DNA of 64,000 nt from Terriglobus albidus (GTDB taxonomy: Bacteria > Acidobacteriota > Terriglobia > Terriglobales > Acidobacteriaceae): NCBI RefSeq assembly GCF_008000815.1, contig NZ_CP042806.1, forward strand, positions 5,146,001 through 5,210,000, read 5' to 3'. Shown in pieces: positions 24,822-32,923 of this stretch (the stretch's first letter is position 1; every line of letters starts with the position of its first letter). The notes beneath the pieces were generated by a model. It had not been told where the DNA came from, made no database searches, and was given only the letters and a program-made list of their open reading frames with translations. The translations under genes were made by a program, and so were the position numbers.

Positions 24822-24897
24822 GCACCGGTGGCGAAGTGGCTAACGCGCTGGTCTGCAAAACCAGTATTCGCGGGTTCAATTCCCGCCCGGTGCTCCA
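24822..24897 (+). tRNA. tRNA-Cys (anticodon GCA), CCA encoded
   Basis: The cloverleaf is complete. The acceptor GCACCGG pairs with CCGGTGC, the D-stem is GCG/CGC, the anticodon stem CTGGT/ACCAG holds loop CTGCAAA (GCA anticodon), and the T-stem GCGGG/CCCGC holds TTCAATT. U73 as discriminator, typical of tRNA-Cys, and an encoded CCA finish it. It lies 75 bp after the peroxiredoxin stop, and a degenerate copy of its 3' part lies 17 kb downstream. Confidence 0.97.
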
Positions 24898-24918
24898 AAG
24901 AATCAGTTCAGCCTCTAT

Positions 24919-24979
24919 CTCGCGCAAATCGCCCATACTTCAACTTGTCTGTTTACGTCCCGTCCGTCCCCAGGTTTCC
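24919..24979 (+). repeat. Flanking repeat, copy A
   Basis: A roughly 60-bp sequence just after tRNA-Cys recurs inverted at 27107-27168 (copy C), and its second half recurs directly at 26388-26421 (copy B). The shared core is CTGTTTACGTCCCGTC followed by CCCCAGGTTTCC. Confidence 0.8.
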
Positions 24980-25014
24980 CCAGGCTTCAATCACCCCAAT
25001 CAATCGACCAAGGC

Positions 25015-26121
25015 TTATTCATATGCCATTCCGCCTGCTGTAATTCGGTAATCGGGGTTTGCGTTCGTATTCAATGTGACATACACCCGCGTATCTGAAG
25101 GCAGAGTCTTGTATTTTCCGCTTTCCGTATCAATGAGCAGTTGTCCGTTGAAGTTTTCGCAGTAAGGGGTGTTGAGAAGAAAATAGCGATTTCCTGGAAG
25201 GAACACGCTCCTGAGCAGTTCCGAACAGTAATACTCGCCCTTCAACCCTTCGCCGCGCGTAAAGGATACGTAAGTTTTGCTCCCGATCCTAAAATCCTGG
25301 TTCGGATCACTTTGAGCTGAAACAAGCGCAGCCTGATGACTTCGAAGTTCGTGGTCCTGATAGGCAAAAATCGAAAATGAAAAGAACGGTGACTCCAAGA
25401 ACGTCTTTTGGAGGGAACGTACCGGAATCGTGGCAGCAAAAGAGCCTTCAACATCATTCACGTTGATTCCGTCGAAGTACTGAAGGTGGAGATCTCCCTT
25501 CTCGGTTGGTACCGAAAAATACACGCCCGGCTCCCGACCAAAGAAGTACGTGTACGCTGGGAACGACTTTAGGACCAGTTGCAAATGCCCTGTCTCCAGA
25601 TCGTATCTCCAGAGCTCCCCTTTGCTCGAAAACAGCTGCGATCCCTTTGATTCGTAGAACTCGTCCTTGATGATGTAGAGCGCGCGAGAATCTCTTGACC
25701 ACTGGAAATTATCGTCGCGATAGAACGGTGTTCCTATCGGTTTTGGTTCACGATAGATCGAATCCACTTTCGTGATGGTCCGTACTGCATGTTTTTCCGA
25801 ATCTACGATTACCAATGCGCCGTTCACTACCACAGCAATCAACTGTCCATTCGGCGCGACGAGGTAATCCTTGATGAACCCACTCACCAGGGTCGGCGCT
25901 CGCGGGTCAATCTCATCGGAGTACTTCAGGTCGTTGCCTATCGAGTAGAAGAATGGAGAAGCTGCTCGGGCCTCAAAGGATACTGGGGTGAAATGCGCGA
26001 TCGTGGAGGGTTTACCCCCGGACAAGAACGGCGAAGAGAAGACGATGTATGCGCCGGCGATGATCAGTGCCAGAACTAGAGTCCCAAGGACCAACGCAAA
26101 ACGTCGCTTCCCGTTGGACAC
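25015..26121 (-). CDS. Membrane-anchored or exported protein, unknown function
   Basis: The 368-residue protein has a short basic N-terminus and one hydrophobic segment (about 8-30) acting as signal anchor. The rest is soluble and rich in short beta-strand-like repeats (LRSxxxALYIIKDEF, GELWRYDLETGHLQLVL, GQLLIDTESGKYKTL) resembling a beta-propeller of the TolB/WD40-like type. No catalytic motif is recognised. It is the first gene after tRNA-Cys, in more AT-rich DNA, and lies between copies of a 60-bp inverted repeat. Confidence 0.7.
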   Translation of the reverse strand: MSNGKRRFALVLGTLVLALIIAGAYIVFSSPFLSGGKPSTIAHFTPVSFEARAASPFFYSIGNDLKYSDEIDPRAPTLVSGFIKDYLVAPNGQLIAVVVNGALVIVDSEKHAVRTITKVDSIYREPKPIGTPFYRDDNFQWSRDSRALYIIKDEFYESKGSQLFSSKGELWRYDLETGHLQLVLKSFPAYTYFFGREPGVYFSVPTEKGDLHLQYFDGINVNDVEGSFAATIPVRSLQKTFLESPFFSFSIFAYQDHELRSHQAALVSAQSDPNQDFRIGSKTYVSFTRGEGLKGEYYCSELLRSVFLPGNRYFLLNTPYCENFNGQLLIDTESGKYKTLPSDTRVYVTLNTNANPDYRITAGGMAYE

Positions 26122-26438
26122 GCTCTAACCTCGGAGAGATGGAGAATCTCTTCAAGTGTACGCCGCAAATCGACTTCCATGAACGGCAGCTTTAGAGGAC
26201 AAAGCACACGGCGTGAGTGGACAGTGTTGTGCGCCGCCGGCGCACAACACAAGGGTCACAAGGAACGCAGGAAGCTGATTAGCGAAGGGTCATCTCTCCA
26301 ATTCTGGGGAACCAGGAGACAGACGGGGCGTTCCCATTCCGAACGCGATAAATCTACGCTTCAAACATCAATTGTGCCTGTGCGAACCTTATCTGTTTAC
26401 ATCCCGTCTGTCCCAGGTTTCGATTTCCGTCCTGTCAC
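26122..26438. other. Gap with a long hairpin and repeat copy B
   Basis: No gene seen. GTGTTGTGCGCC (26224-26235) pairs perfectly with GGCGCACAACAC (26239-26250). Repeat copy B lies at 26388-26421. Confidence 0.6.
26388..26421 (+). repeat. Flanking repeat, copy B (partial)
   Basis: This matches the second half of copy A with three or four differences, in the same orientation. Confidence 0.75.
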
Positions 26439-27035
26439 TCAGACAAGCCTGCTTTCTTTTCGGCTCAATCCCACGATGATGATGAGAGTAAGGGAGCTCA
26501 CCAGCAGCGGATACCAGACCTGTGCCAGCCAGGGCACTGGGATGAGAAACAAGATGTCGAGATCCTTGAGGGATGTGGGCCAGCGAATCGTCGCCCAGAG
26601 TCCTGCATAGTAACTGATATCCCAGATGGCAAATGTCCACTGGAAAACGGCCCACTGCTCTATGGGTCTGGCACCAGTCAGCAAAGCAATGCTGACCAAC
26701 ATTACCATCGTTGCTGCTTCGCGCACCATTTCTATAGTCAGCAGGGTATGCGGAAAGTGACCGATAGTTGCAATCTCCAGATGCGCCATTCCCGCTGTCT
26801 GCTGGATCTGTGACAGCGCGCCTGAATAGCCTGGTAAGAGACCAGTAGCCGCGCGCAGATAAACCACGACGGCGGCTTCCACGAAGCCGAAGGCCAGGGC
26901 AAAAATCGCAGTGACAAGAAGCTTCCGCCCTGAAATCTGGAGGCCTCTGCTTCGGCAGCTGAAAAACAAAACCACCGGAATTAATACGAGCGTATTGACC
27001 CAAAGCGGTTGTGCCAGGAGTTGGAATTGTTGCAT
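26439..27035 (-). CDS. Integral membrane protein, unknown function
   Basis: From the ATG at 27035 (GAGG upstream) the protein is 198 residues with about five hydrophobic segments: WVNTLVLIPVVLFF, LLVTAIFALAFGFVEAAVVVYL, ATMVMLVSIALLTG, QWTFAIWDISYYAGLWA and VWYPLLVSSLTLIIIVGL. The conserved-looking AFGFVEAAVVVYLR and FAIWDISYY motifs with embedded charged residues suggest a specific family, but I do not recognise it. A TTG at 27062 is an alternative start. It lies between repeat copies B and C. Confidence 0.7.
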   Translation of the reverse strand: MQQFQLLAQPLWVNTLVLIPVVLFFSCRSRGLQISGRKLLVTAIFALAFGFVEAAVVVYLRAATGLLPGYSGALSQIQQTAGMAHLEIATIGHFPHTLLTIEMVREAATMVMLVSIALLTGARPIEQWAVFQWTFAIWDISYYAGLWATIRWPTSLKDLDILFLIPVPWLAQVWYPLLVSSLTLIIIVGLSRKESRLV

Positions 27036-27106
27036 AACGTCGCCATCCTCGGTGCTTTGCAATCATGCTGCAACAGACAGATGCATCTCAAACGAAATCG
27101 TGCCAA

Positions 27107-27168
27107 GGAAACCTGGGGATAGACGGCACGTAAACTGATAAGTCGAGGTATGGGACGATTTGCGCGAG
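27107..27168 (-). repeat. Flanking repeat, copy C (inverted relative to A)
   Basis: This is the reverse complement of copy A over about 60 bp with roughly ten differences. Copies A and C bracket 24.9-27.2 kb, including two genes of unknown function. Confidence 0.8.
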
Positions 27169-27349
27169 TGGTAGCAGTTGGGCAGTGCGAGACGGTATCT
27201 TCTAGTAGATAATACCAACCGAGCGGGTGTATTTGAAGTTGTTGCATTAGGGCATGCAACAGCAAGGGACGTCGCTGCTGGAATGGGAACGTCCCGTCTG
27301 TTTCCGCCGTTCATATCGGGGGATGCGCTCTCTCTTGAGCTTGCCCACA

Positions 27350-27526
27350 TCAACGACCATCGTCGCGCCCGGCTCTGTTAGTTCCCTCTTCAAGTCGCAT
27401 GTTTCCCGCGGTAATGGATGCGCCGAATCGAAGCTCCTGGTCGGACGTATTCGTAACGCTCACCATATTGGTGTAATCTTCGTCCCACCGCAATATGGGT
27501 ACGGAGTATTTGGCTCGATCGCTCCT
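27350..27526 (-). pseudogene. Possible coding remnant
   Basis: On the minus strand a 59-codon open stretch with protein-like composition (RWDEDYTNMVSVTNTSDQ, LRFGASITAGNMRLEEG) has no usable start. It seems to continue in another frame (ATMVVDVGKLKRERI), implying a frameshift. No family is recognised. The rest of the 509-bp gap at 27036-27544 contains repeat copy C and nothing else clear. Confidence 0.3.
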
Positions 27527-27544
27527 TCATATACTGCGTAAGCT

Positions 27545-28321
27545 TCAATGCGACGTATGGAAAGCTGCTGCTGCGCTTACATGACGCACTACCGCGCCCC
27601 CGCCAAGAGCTATCAGCAGACAAGCTAAGGCCACTGCTCCGACACTTAGAATCGAGTTGCGGATGCTATGCGGCAATGCTTGAGTTCGGCGGTTCAATGC
27701 CCAAAGCACACCGACAATAGCGAGGCGGATCAGCATGCCAATCGCACCTGTGCTGTCGTTCAATGGGTCACCATTATGAATGTGCGTCAGCACAGCGCCG
27801 AACATGTCCACGGCGAGCCCGAGCAGCGACGGGAGAACAGCCCAGGGAAGCAGTAAGCCGAGTGCGCCGAAAATCTCGGCAATCATAATGAACTTGAGAA
27901 AAGAAACCGAGTACCCAGACTGAGTAAAGAATTCAGTCATGGAAGTCATAGAAAACGCCTTTGCGGCGCCATTAGTCGCAAATGTGAAGGCAAGCCCCAT
28001 GCAGAGCGCTCTCAGTAGCAACGGTGTTGTTAAGAGTTCTCGTGCGTCTTTGCGTCGTACTGCTACGCCAAACAAAGCTCCAAAAATAAGATTAATAAGG
28101 TCTCCGACACCGCCGCTCATCTTCGCCCAGACGCTCTGTTGACTCATGAGTATGGTGCAGGCAAATAATCCTGTTCGCAGTACCAGCAGGGCTGCGACGG
28201 CTACGTAGTAGCCCTGTGCGAGTCGATAGGGAGCGACTCTTTCAAAAGCCTTGCTCAATAAAACTCCTACAAGGAAACCGACAAACAATACGGCCAACAT
28301 ATAGTCCACTCGATAGAACAT
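27545..28321 (-). CDS. DoxX-like membrane protein
   Basis: The 258-residue protein has about seven hydrophobic segments. The second half (from about 105) resembles the DoxX-like four-helix family: GLAFTFATNGAAKAFSMTSMTEFFTQSGYSVSFLKFIMIAEIFGALGLLL-type sequence with the conserved E in IAEIFGALGLLLPW, and DPLNDSTGAIGMLIRLA. The first half adds three helices and a basic loop. DoxX relatives are linked to quinone redox or oxidative stress, but this member's role is unknown. Confidence 0.7.
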   Translation of the reverse strand: MFYRVDYMLAVLFVGFLVGVLLSKAFERVAPYRLAQGYYVAVAALLVLRTGLFACTILMSQQSVWAKMSGGVGDLINLIFGALFGVAVRRKDARELLTTPLLLRALCMGLAFTFATNGAAKAFSMTSMTEFFTQSGYSVSFLKFIMIAEIFGALGLLLPWAVLPSLLGLAVDMFGAVLTHIHNGDPLNDSTGAIGMLIRLAIVGVLWALNRRTQALPHSIRNSILSVGAVALACLLIALGGGAVVRHVSAAAAFHTSH

Positions 28322-28596
28322 CTGTGCCCTCGTAAACGTCTATTGTGATGGCCGCTCATCGGATCGGAGCAGGACCTTGCATTTAGCGATGAATTGTCGA
28401 CGATCCACAGGCAAACCGCACAGCAGTCCTAAACGCAGTGACGAGAAAGTTGGCATGTGGGAAGCTACAGTCACTCCCGAGTGACGAGCTATACGGAAGT
28501 TGAAGCTCAGTTTAAGGTGAGGGCTTGAACATCGTTTCTTTCCTTCGTATAGGTTCACTTCATACGCTACTTGCCAACCGAAAATTCGAGGAAAGC

Positions 28597-29538
28597 TCAC
28601 CGCCAGTGCGTGTCTCCGTCGCCCGCGCGCGTGGCGTCTGGCGCCACCGCCAGCTCTGCGTCGGCCGCGATATAGCGGACATAGCGGTAGTCGCGGATAA
28701 AGGTAATCCGGTCGTCGCGCCACTCGAGCCACATTATGTAGCTGGGCTTTGGATTGGCGCGGCCTTCAAAGACCGCGATTACCTCCCGGCCTTCGAGCCA
28801 AGCTGGGGCGAGCCACACGCCATCGATCTTCGCGTAGATGGTGAAGAACAAACCGACGTCCGCAGCGCCGGCGCGAAGCGGGTACGTCGATTGATTGAGC
28901 CTCACGTCGTCGGCTAAGAGCGCCCGCAGACCGTCCCAGTCCCGCTGGTTGAAGAGCGCGACATAGCGTGCCACCGCAGCGGATGCGGGTCGCACTTCTG
29001 CAAGCGGGCGGGCCTGCGCGTTGATCTCCCGAAGACGCGTTCGCCCCCGCGCAAGATGACCCTTCACTGCGTCAACCGTGAGATCGAGAAGGGTGGCGAT
29101 CTCTATCAGAGACTCGCCGAGCACGTCCTTCAGGATAACGACGCTCCGCTGGAGGGTGGGGAGTTCCACAAAGCGCGACACTGCGGTCTTGACTGCTTCC
29201 TGGCGCATTAGCATCTCCACTGGGTCAGGGCTGACCGAGCCGGCGATGTCCGAGGCGGCATCGATCGGTTCGGCCATTCGCACCGCCCGGCTGCGTAGCA
29301 AGTCGAGGGCTCGGTTATGGGCGATTCGAAATAGCCAGGGGCGAAGCGGCGGCGTCTCCTCCATGTCCTGCAATGCCACGAGAGCTCGGGTGAGCGTGTC
29401 CTGCACGACATCCTCGCCGTCAATAACCGATCCCATGAGACGCGCGCAATAGCGGTGCAGCTCCGGCCGCAGTTCTTCAGTCAGAGCGAGGAGCTCCGGG
29501 CGGCGGTCTCGGTTCGGCGAGAGATGTCCTTCGCTCAA
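28597..29538 (-). CDS. ECF-type RNA polymerase sigma factor with SnoaL-like C-terminal domain
   Basis: The 313-residue protein has sigma-70 region 2 (about 20-90; GEDVVQDTLTRALVAL, PWLFRIAHNRALDLLR), region 4 (about 120-175; LPTLQRSVVILKDVLGESLIEIATLLDLTVDAVKGHLARGR) and a C-terminal NTF2/SnoaL-like domain (about 185-300; YVALFNQRDWDGLRALLADDVRLN). This arrangement is typical of ECF groups with fused SnoaL domains, where the extension tunes activity in place of an anti-sigma factor. It starts with TTG overlapping the TGA of the upstream SDR gene (TTGA), implying translational coupling. Confidence 0.85.
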   Translation of the reverse strand: MSEGHLSPNRDRRPELLALTEELRPELHRYCARLMGSVIDGEDVVQDTLTRALVALQDMEETPPLRPWLFRIAHNRALDLLRSRAVRMAEPIDAASDIAGSVSPDPVEMLMRQEAVKTAVSRFVELPTLQRSVVILKDVLGESLIEIATLLDLTVDAVKGHLARGRTRLREINAQARPLAEVRPASAAVARYVALFNQRDWDGLRALLADDVRLNQSTYPLRAGAADVGLFFTIYAKIDGVWLAPAWLEGREVIAVFEGRANPKPSYIMWLEWRDDRITFIRDYRYVRYIAADAELAVAPDATRAGDGDTHWR

Positions 29539-30293
29539 GCCCCCGCTCCCTCAATGATTGTGACGCCTGTGTCGCCCTTGAGCCCGAAAGCGAAACCCTC
29601 GGCATACTTTGGATCGTCCAGCACCGAAACAACTTTCTCCCCGAACTCTCGGGGTGGCATCGGTGCGCCGGAGCGCGCCAGAAACTCTTCGGGTTTGACG
29701 CCCATAGCGCGTGCGTAAGCATTGGCGCCGGTATCGCCGACGCCGGTGCCGCCGATCATCTGCATTGGCACGATCGCCTGAAAGCGGATTCCCAGGTCCT
29801 TTTGCTTCGCGACGCCGTTGGCGTACTTTGCCATGAACCAGAGCATACGCTTGGCGCCCGCATAACCTCCCGAGAGCGGCGAACCGTTCTGAGCTGCTCC
29901 GCTCGATCCCACAAGGACACGGCTTCCACGCCTAAGCGGCAGGTTGAGCGCTGCCTGCACCCAATAAAGTCCAGCCTTGACATCGGTCTCCCAGGGCGCG
30001 GTGAAGTCTTCCCAACTTATCTGGTCTAACTGACCCATCCGCGGCTTTGTACCGGCGTTCAGTGCAAGAATGTCGGGGCGAACCTCTGCGAGGATCCGGT
30101 GGGCAGCATTCTGGTTTGTTATGTCGGCGGAGATCGTGGCGACACCAAGCCGGATTCTGAGGGATGAAAGCGCATCTGCGTCGCGGGCAACGACCGTGAC
30201 GTTAGCGCCGTGCGCCACCAAAGCCTCGACCAGTCCAAGGCCAAGACCCCGGCTTCCGCCAGTGACGATGACATTCTTATCTTTAAGGCTCAT
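29535..30293 (-). CDS. SDR-family oxidoreductase coupled to the ECF sigma gene
   Basis: The 252-residue SDR has TGGSRGLGLGL at 11-21, LALNAGTKPR (NAG box), VGSSGAAQNGSPLSGGYAGAKR (catalytic Ser and Tyr-x-x-x-Lys), and a Gly-rich loop MIGGTGVGDTGA. It ends overlapping the start of the ECF sigma gene, so the two are cotranscribed. It may be the enzyme controlled by, or sensing for, that sigma factor; the substrate is unknown. Confidence 0.82.
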   Translation of the reverse strand: MSLKDKNVIVTGGSRGLGLGLVEALVAHGANVTVVARDADALSSLRIRLGVATISADITNQNAAHRILAEVRPDILALNAGTKPRMGQLDQISWEDFTAPWETDVKAGLYWVQAALNLPLRRGSRVLVGSSGAAQNGSPLSGGYAGAKRMLWFMAKYANGVAKQKDLGIRFQAIVPMQMIGGTGVGDTGANAYARAMGVKPEEFLARSGAPMPPREFGEKVVSVLDDPKYAEGFAFGLKGDTGVTIIEGAGA

Positions 30294-30596
30294 CAGTTTT
30301 GCTCCAGTGTTTCGCTGTAATTAAAACGACTCAGGCTGTGCAAAGGAGTCAATCCACGCCAACGGGGCCTGCAATCATTTGGGCTCCCGTTGCAAATATG
30401 GCGTATCTGTGGAGATGAGCAATTTGGTGTCCAACTTGCCATTTCGTTCTCATCATGTCCCCAATGATGTCTCTACTCGGACCAACGCTAAGCAACAATA
30501 ATTCCTTGATGGTATAGATTGTTTGATCAAGCCGATCCCGGTGTTACGCACACTGGACTTTGCCTCTCGGCTCCCGTCCAGGCCATTCAGAACTCA
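30294..30596. other. Gap without recognisable features
   Basis: 303 bp, AT-richer than its surroundings, presumably holding the SDR/ECF promoter at the left end. No gene, repeat or hairpin that I can support. Confidence 0.5.
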
Positions 30597-31112
30597 TTAT
30601 GGCAATGCGCGTCGCATCAGGATGTAGACCTCGTCGCTATACTCCGGCAGCTGAAAACTCTCACCTTGTTCCTGGAAACTCAGACCACGATAGAATCTGA
30701 GCGTAGTCACCCGAGCGCTACACCAAAGCAAAGTCCCCCAGTGATCCGCCGCATATGCCATGCAGGCCTCAGCTAAACGCTTGCCTAACCCAAGGCGGCG
30801 AAACTCTTTAAGAGTGGCCATTCCACGTAGCCGCCATTGGCCAGCATTCGACGTGACAGGCATGGATTCACAACATATCGTTGCTACCGCAGCAAGCTGC
30901 CCATCCACAAATGCGCCCAGATGCAGCGTGTCCGGCGCATCGTCACCAGGATAGATGCTTCGAGTCGCCGATCCACCCGCGTTTAGCACCTGATCGCGAA
31001 TGATCCTTGCTTCCGAGATGGAGATAGGCTGGAGAACAGTTCCATCGGCGGAGTGAGTTCGAGAGCCGACGAGGGCACCCGTCGCACCTGGCACCGCGGT
31101 AACCTCTTTCAT
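30597..31112 (-). CDS. GNAT-family N-acetyltransferase
   Basis: The 171-residue protein shows the GNAT acetyl-CoA motif A (WRLRGMATLKEFRRLGLGKRLAEACMAYA; R-x-x-G-x-G/A loop as RRLGLGKR) and the motif B region with FYRGLSFQEQGESF near the C-terminus. The core is preceded by about 30 variable residues. Substrate is unknown. It is monocistronic. Confidence 0.8.
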   Translation of the reverse strand: MKEVTAVPGATGALVGSRTHSADGTVLQPISISEARIIRDQVLNAGGSATRSIYPGDDAPDTLHLGAFVDGQLAAVATICCESMPVTSNAGQWRLRGMATLKEFRRLGLGKRLAEACMAYAADHWGTLLWCSARVTTLRFYRGLSFQEQGESFQLPEYSDEVYILMRRALP

Positions 31113-31269
31113 CTTCGACGTCCTTTCAACTTCGATCAGCTCCTGTCAACGCCAAGGCTCATGGTGATGATTGCTAGGGCCAATCTTGATTTCATAATTC
31201 TCATTTCTCCTTCTGCATTTTGCAGATCGTCGGCTCGCCAGGCGAAGGCGACCGTGTGCATCGCTTTGC

Positions 31270-31995
31270 TTAGGACGTGACTGGCTGTGACTGTACGAGC
31301 GCCGCATTCTGGCGTTCCATCGCCTTGGCCGCACTGTTGCGCCAGCTCTCCGCAATGGAGTCTGACATGGGATCGGGGAAGATATCCTCCTCACCTTTCT
31401 CCACTCCGTCGAAGATGGCTCGTGCAACCGACTCCGGAGAGGCCTTCGGTATATCGACGCCTCGGGACATCTCCGTGTCAACGGGGCCGGCCATGACGGC
31501 ATGTACCTTCACGCCTCGTCCTGCCAGCAGGGCGCGCAGCGATTGCGTCAGCGAGAACGCGGCCGCCTTTGATATCGAGTAAGCCGGAATGAGCGGGAAG
31601 GGAGCAAACGCAACCACCGACAGAACGTTTACTATGGTCCCCCGAGAACGAGTCAGCAACGGCAGGAAAGCCTGGGTCACGCCATACGGGCCAAAAAAAT
31701 TGACAGCGAGGGACTGTTCGAGCGCGGCACGATCGCTCAAGTCATCGTAAAGCGCCAAGCCGGCGTTATTGATGAGGATATCGAGAGATTCGACTGTCTC
31801 AACAGCTCCCTGAATCTCAGCAGCTCTGGTCACGTCCAGGGTCAGCGGCATGACACGCTCATCCAAGTGGGCCAAGGGCTGGCGCGTACCTGCGTACACC
31901 CGCTTCGCGCCTCTCCTCAAGGCTTCCTCGACCAGCGCCTGTCCGATACCGCGATTGGCCCCTGTCACCAAAACTGTTCTGCCTGCGATTGTCAT
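31270..31995 (-). CDS. SDR-family oxidoreductase
   Basis: The 241-residue SDR has TGANRGIGQALV at 11-22, the NNAG box (LINNAGLALYDD), the catalytic Ser in VLSVVAFAPFPLIPAYSISKAA (YSISK), and a short C-terminal region (PKASPESVARAIFDGVEKGEEDIFPDP) typical of SDRs close to DltE/YbbO-like enzymes. Substrate is unknown. It lies between the GNAT gene and a decayed enoyl-CoA hydratase gene. Confidence 0.82.
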   Translation of the reverse strand: MTIAGRTVLVTGANRGIGQALVEEALRRGAKRVYAGTRQPLAHLDERVMPLTLDVTRAAEIQGAVETVESLDILINNAGLALYDDLSDRAALEQSLAVNFFGPYGVTQAFLPLLTRSRGTIVNVLSVVAFAPFPLIPAYSISKAAAFSLTQSLRALLAGRGVKVHAVMAGPVDTEMSRGVDIPKASPESVARAIFDGVEKGEEDIFPDPMSDSIAESWRNSAAKAMERQNAALVQSQPVTS

Positions 31996-32109
31996 GTTCC
32001 CTCCGACGAAGTGAATAAAGTCTAGGTATAGCTAAGACGATTGAGGCTCGAGAAAAGAGTCAAACAGTCATCTCTCGACTTGAACAAGAACCAGTTTGAG
32101 GGGCAGTAT

Positions 32110-32530
32110 TTATAAATCCAAAGACGTGAATTTGATCGCTATACCATGGTCATCGGGAGCAGTTGGAATAGATTTGAGGGCGTGCTTTTCAAACGACGCC
32201 AAGCCGTTAGCGAGTGCATCAATGTAGCTCTCTAACTCAGCGTCCGGTAATGCGCGATGGATATAGCCATAGTGCTCGGCTACGATGACGGGAAATCATC
32301 GGCGATCCGGACGACCTCAAGTGTTCTACCACGTCTCATCAGGTCGCCGAGACGCGCCATCGGATTTCCGTCAGGTCCAATTCCACGCCGACTTCGAACT
32401 GACCCGGGCCCCCTCGTTCTTCGCTGGTAAACCGCATATCGCAAGCGAGGACGAATTCGCTGCCAGCGCCCCGGGCTCGTCCACGGATATCGGCAATCGA
32501 TATCCGTGGAGTTTTCGAAGCCTGATAAGA
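32110..32530 (-). pseudogene. Enoyl-CoA hydratase/isomerase (crotonase) remnant
   Basis: Minus-strand fragments in successive frames match the crotonase family. ISIADIRGRARGAGSEFVLACDMRF (read as two pieces; oxyanion-hole region) and GQFEVGV come first, then MARLGDLMRRGRTLEVV after a frame change, then AEHYGYIHRALPDAELESYI to a stop at 32110. The N-terminal third is missing and at least two frameshifts are needed, so the gene is dead. A cupin gene begins a few bases beyond its upper end. Confidence 0.75.
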
Positions 32531-32537
32531 ATATTGA

Positions 32538-32900
32538 CTACGAAAACACAACCTTCCGGGAAGGAGTGGAAGCTTCACTTCGCGCGTCAGCGCGTTCGAA
32601 AGTAAGATTGATTGACCGATCGGCAATCGGCCGTGTGCGGTGGAGAACTCCTCGCGTGATAGTGATCATGTGACCAGGAGGCAGCGTCACAGTTCGATCC
32701 TCGAAGTCAATGTATATGCCTCCTTCGAGTGCCAAGAAACATTCATCTGAGTCGGGATGGCTATGCCAATGATAGGCCTCTGTCATTGTGCTGATACGAA
32801 CTTCATGGTCATTGACCTTAGCGATAGGATGGTTGTCATAACCGTCTACGCCGGCCGACTCGACTGAGAGATTAATGATTTCAAACGAGGGATCTTCCAT
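32538..32900 (-). CDS. Small cupin-domain protein
   Basis: The 120-residue protein is a single cupin barrel. Motif 1 is HWHSHPDSDECFLALEGG, with His, His and Glu metal ligands, and motif 2 is LPPGHMITITRGVLHR with the last His. Such small cupins bind Fe, Mn or Zn and act as isomerases, dioxygenases or sensors; the role is unknown. It lies 23 bp downstream of phzF-like and may be cotranscribed with it. Confidence 0.82.
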   Translation of the reverse strand: MEDPSFEIINLSVESAGVDGYDNHPIAKVNDHEVRISTMTEAYHWHSHPDSDECFLALEGGIYIDFEDRTVTLPPGHMITITRGVLHRTRPIADRSINLTFERADARSEASTPSRKVVFS

Positions 32901-32923
32901 CAGAACTCCTTTACGAATCGTTC

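Noticed and set aside
32481-32509. Perfect 12-bp stem (CCACGGATATCG and its complement)
   Set aside because: It lies within the crotonase remnant and is explained by the former codons for the ISIADIRG segment; no independent support for a regulatory role.
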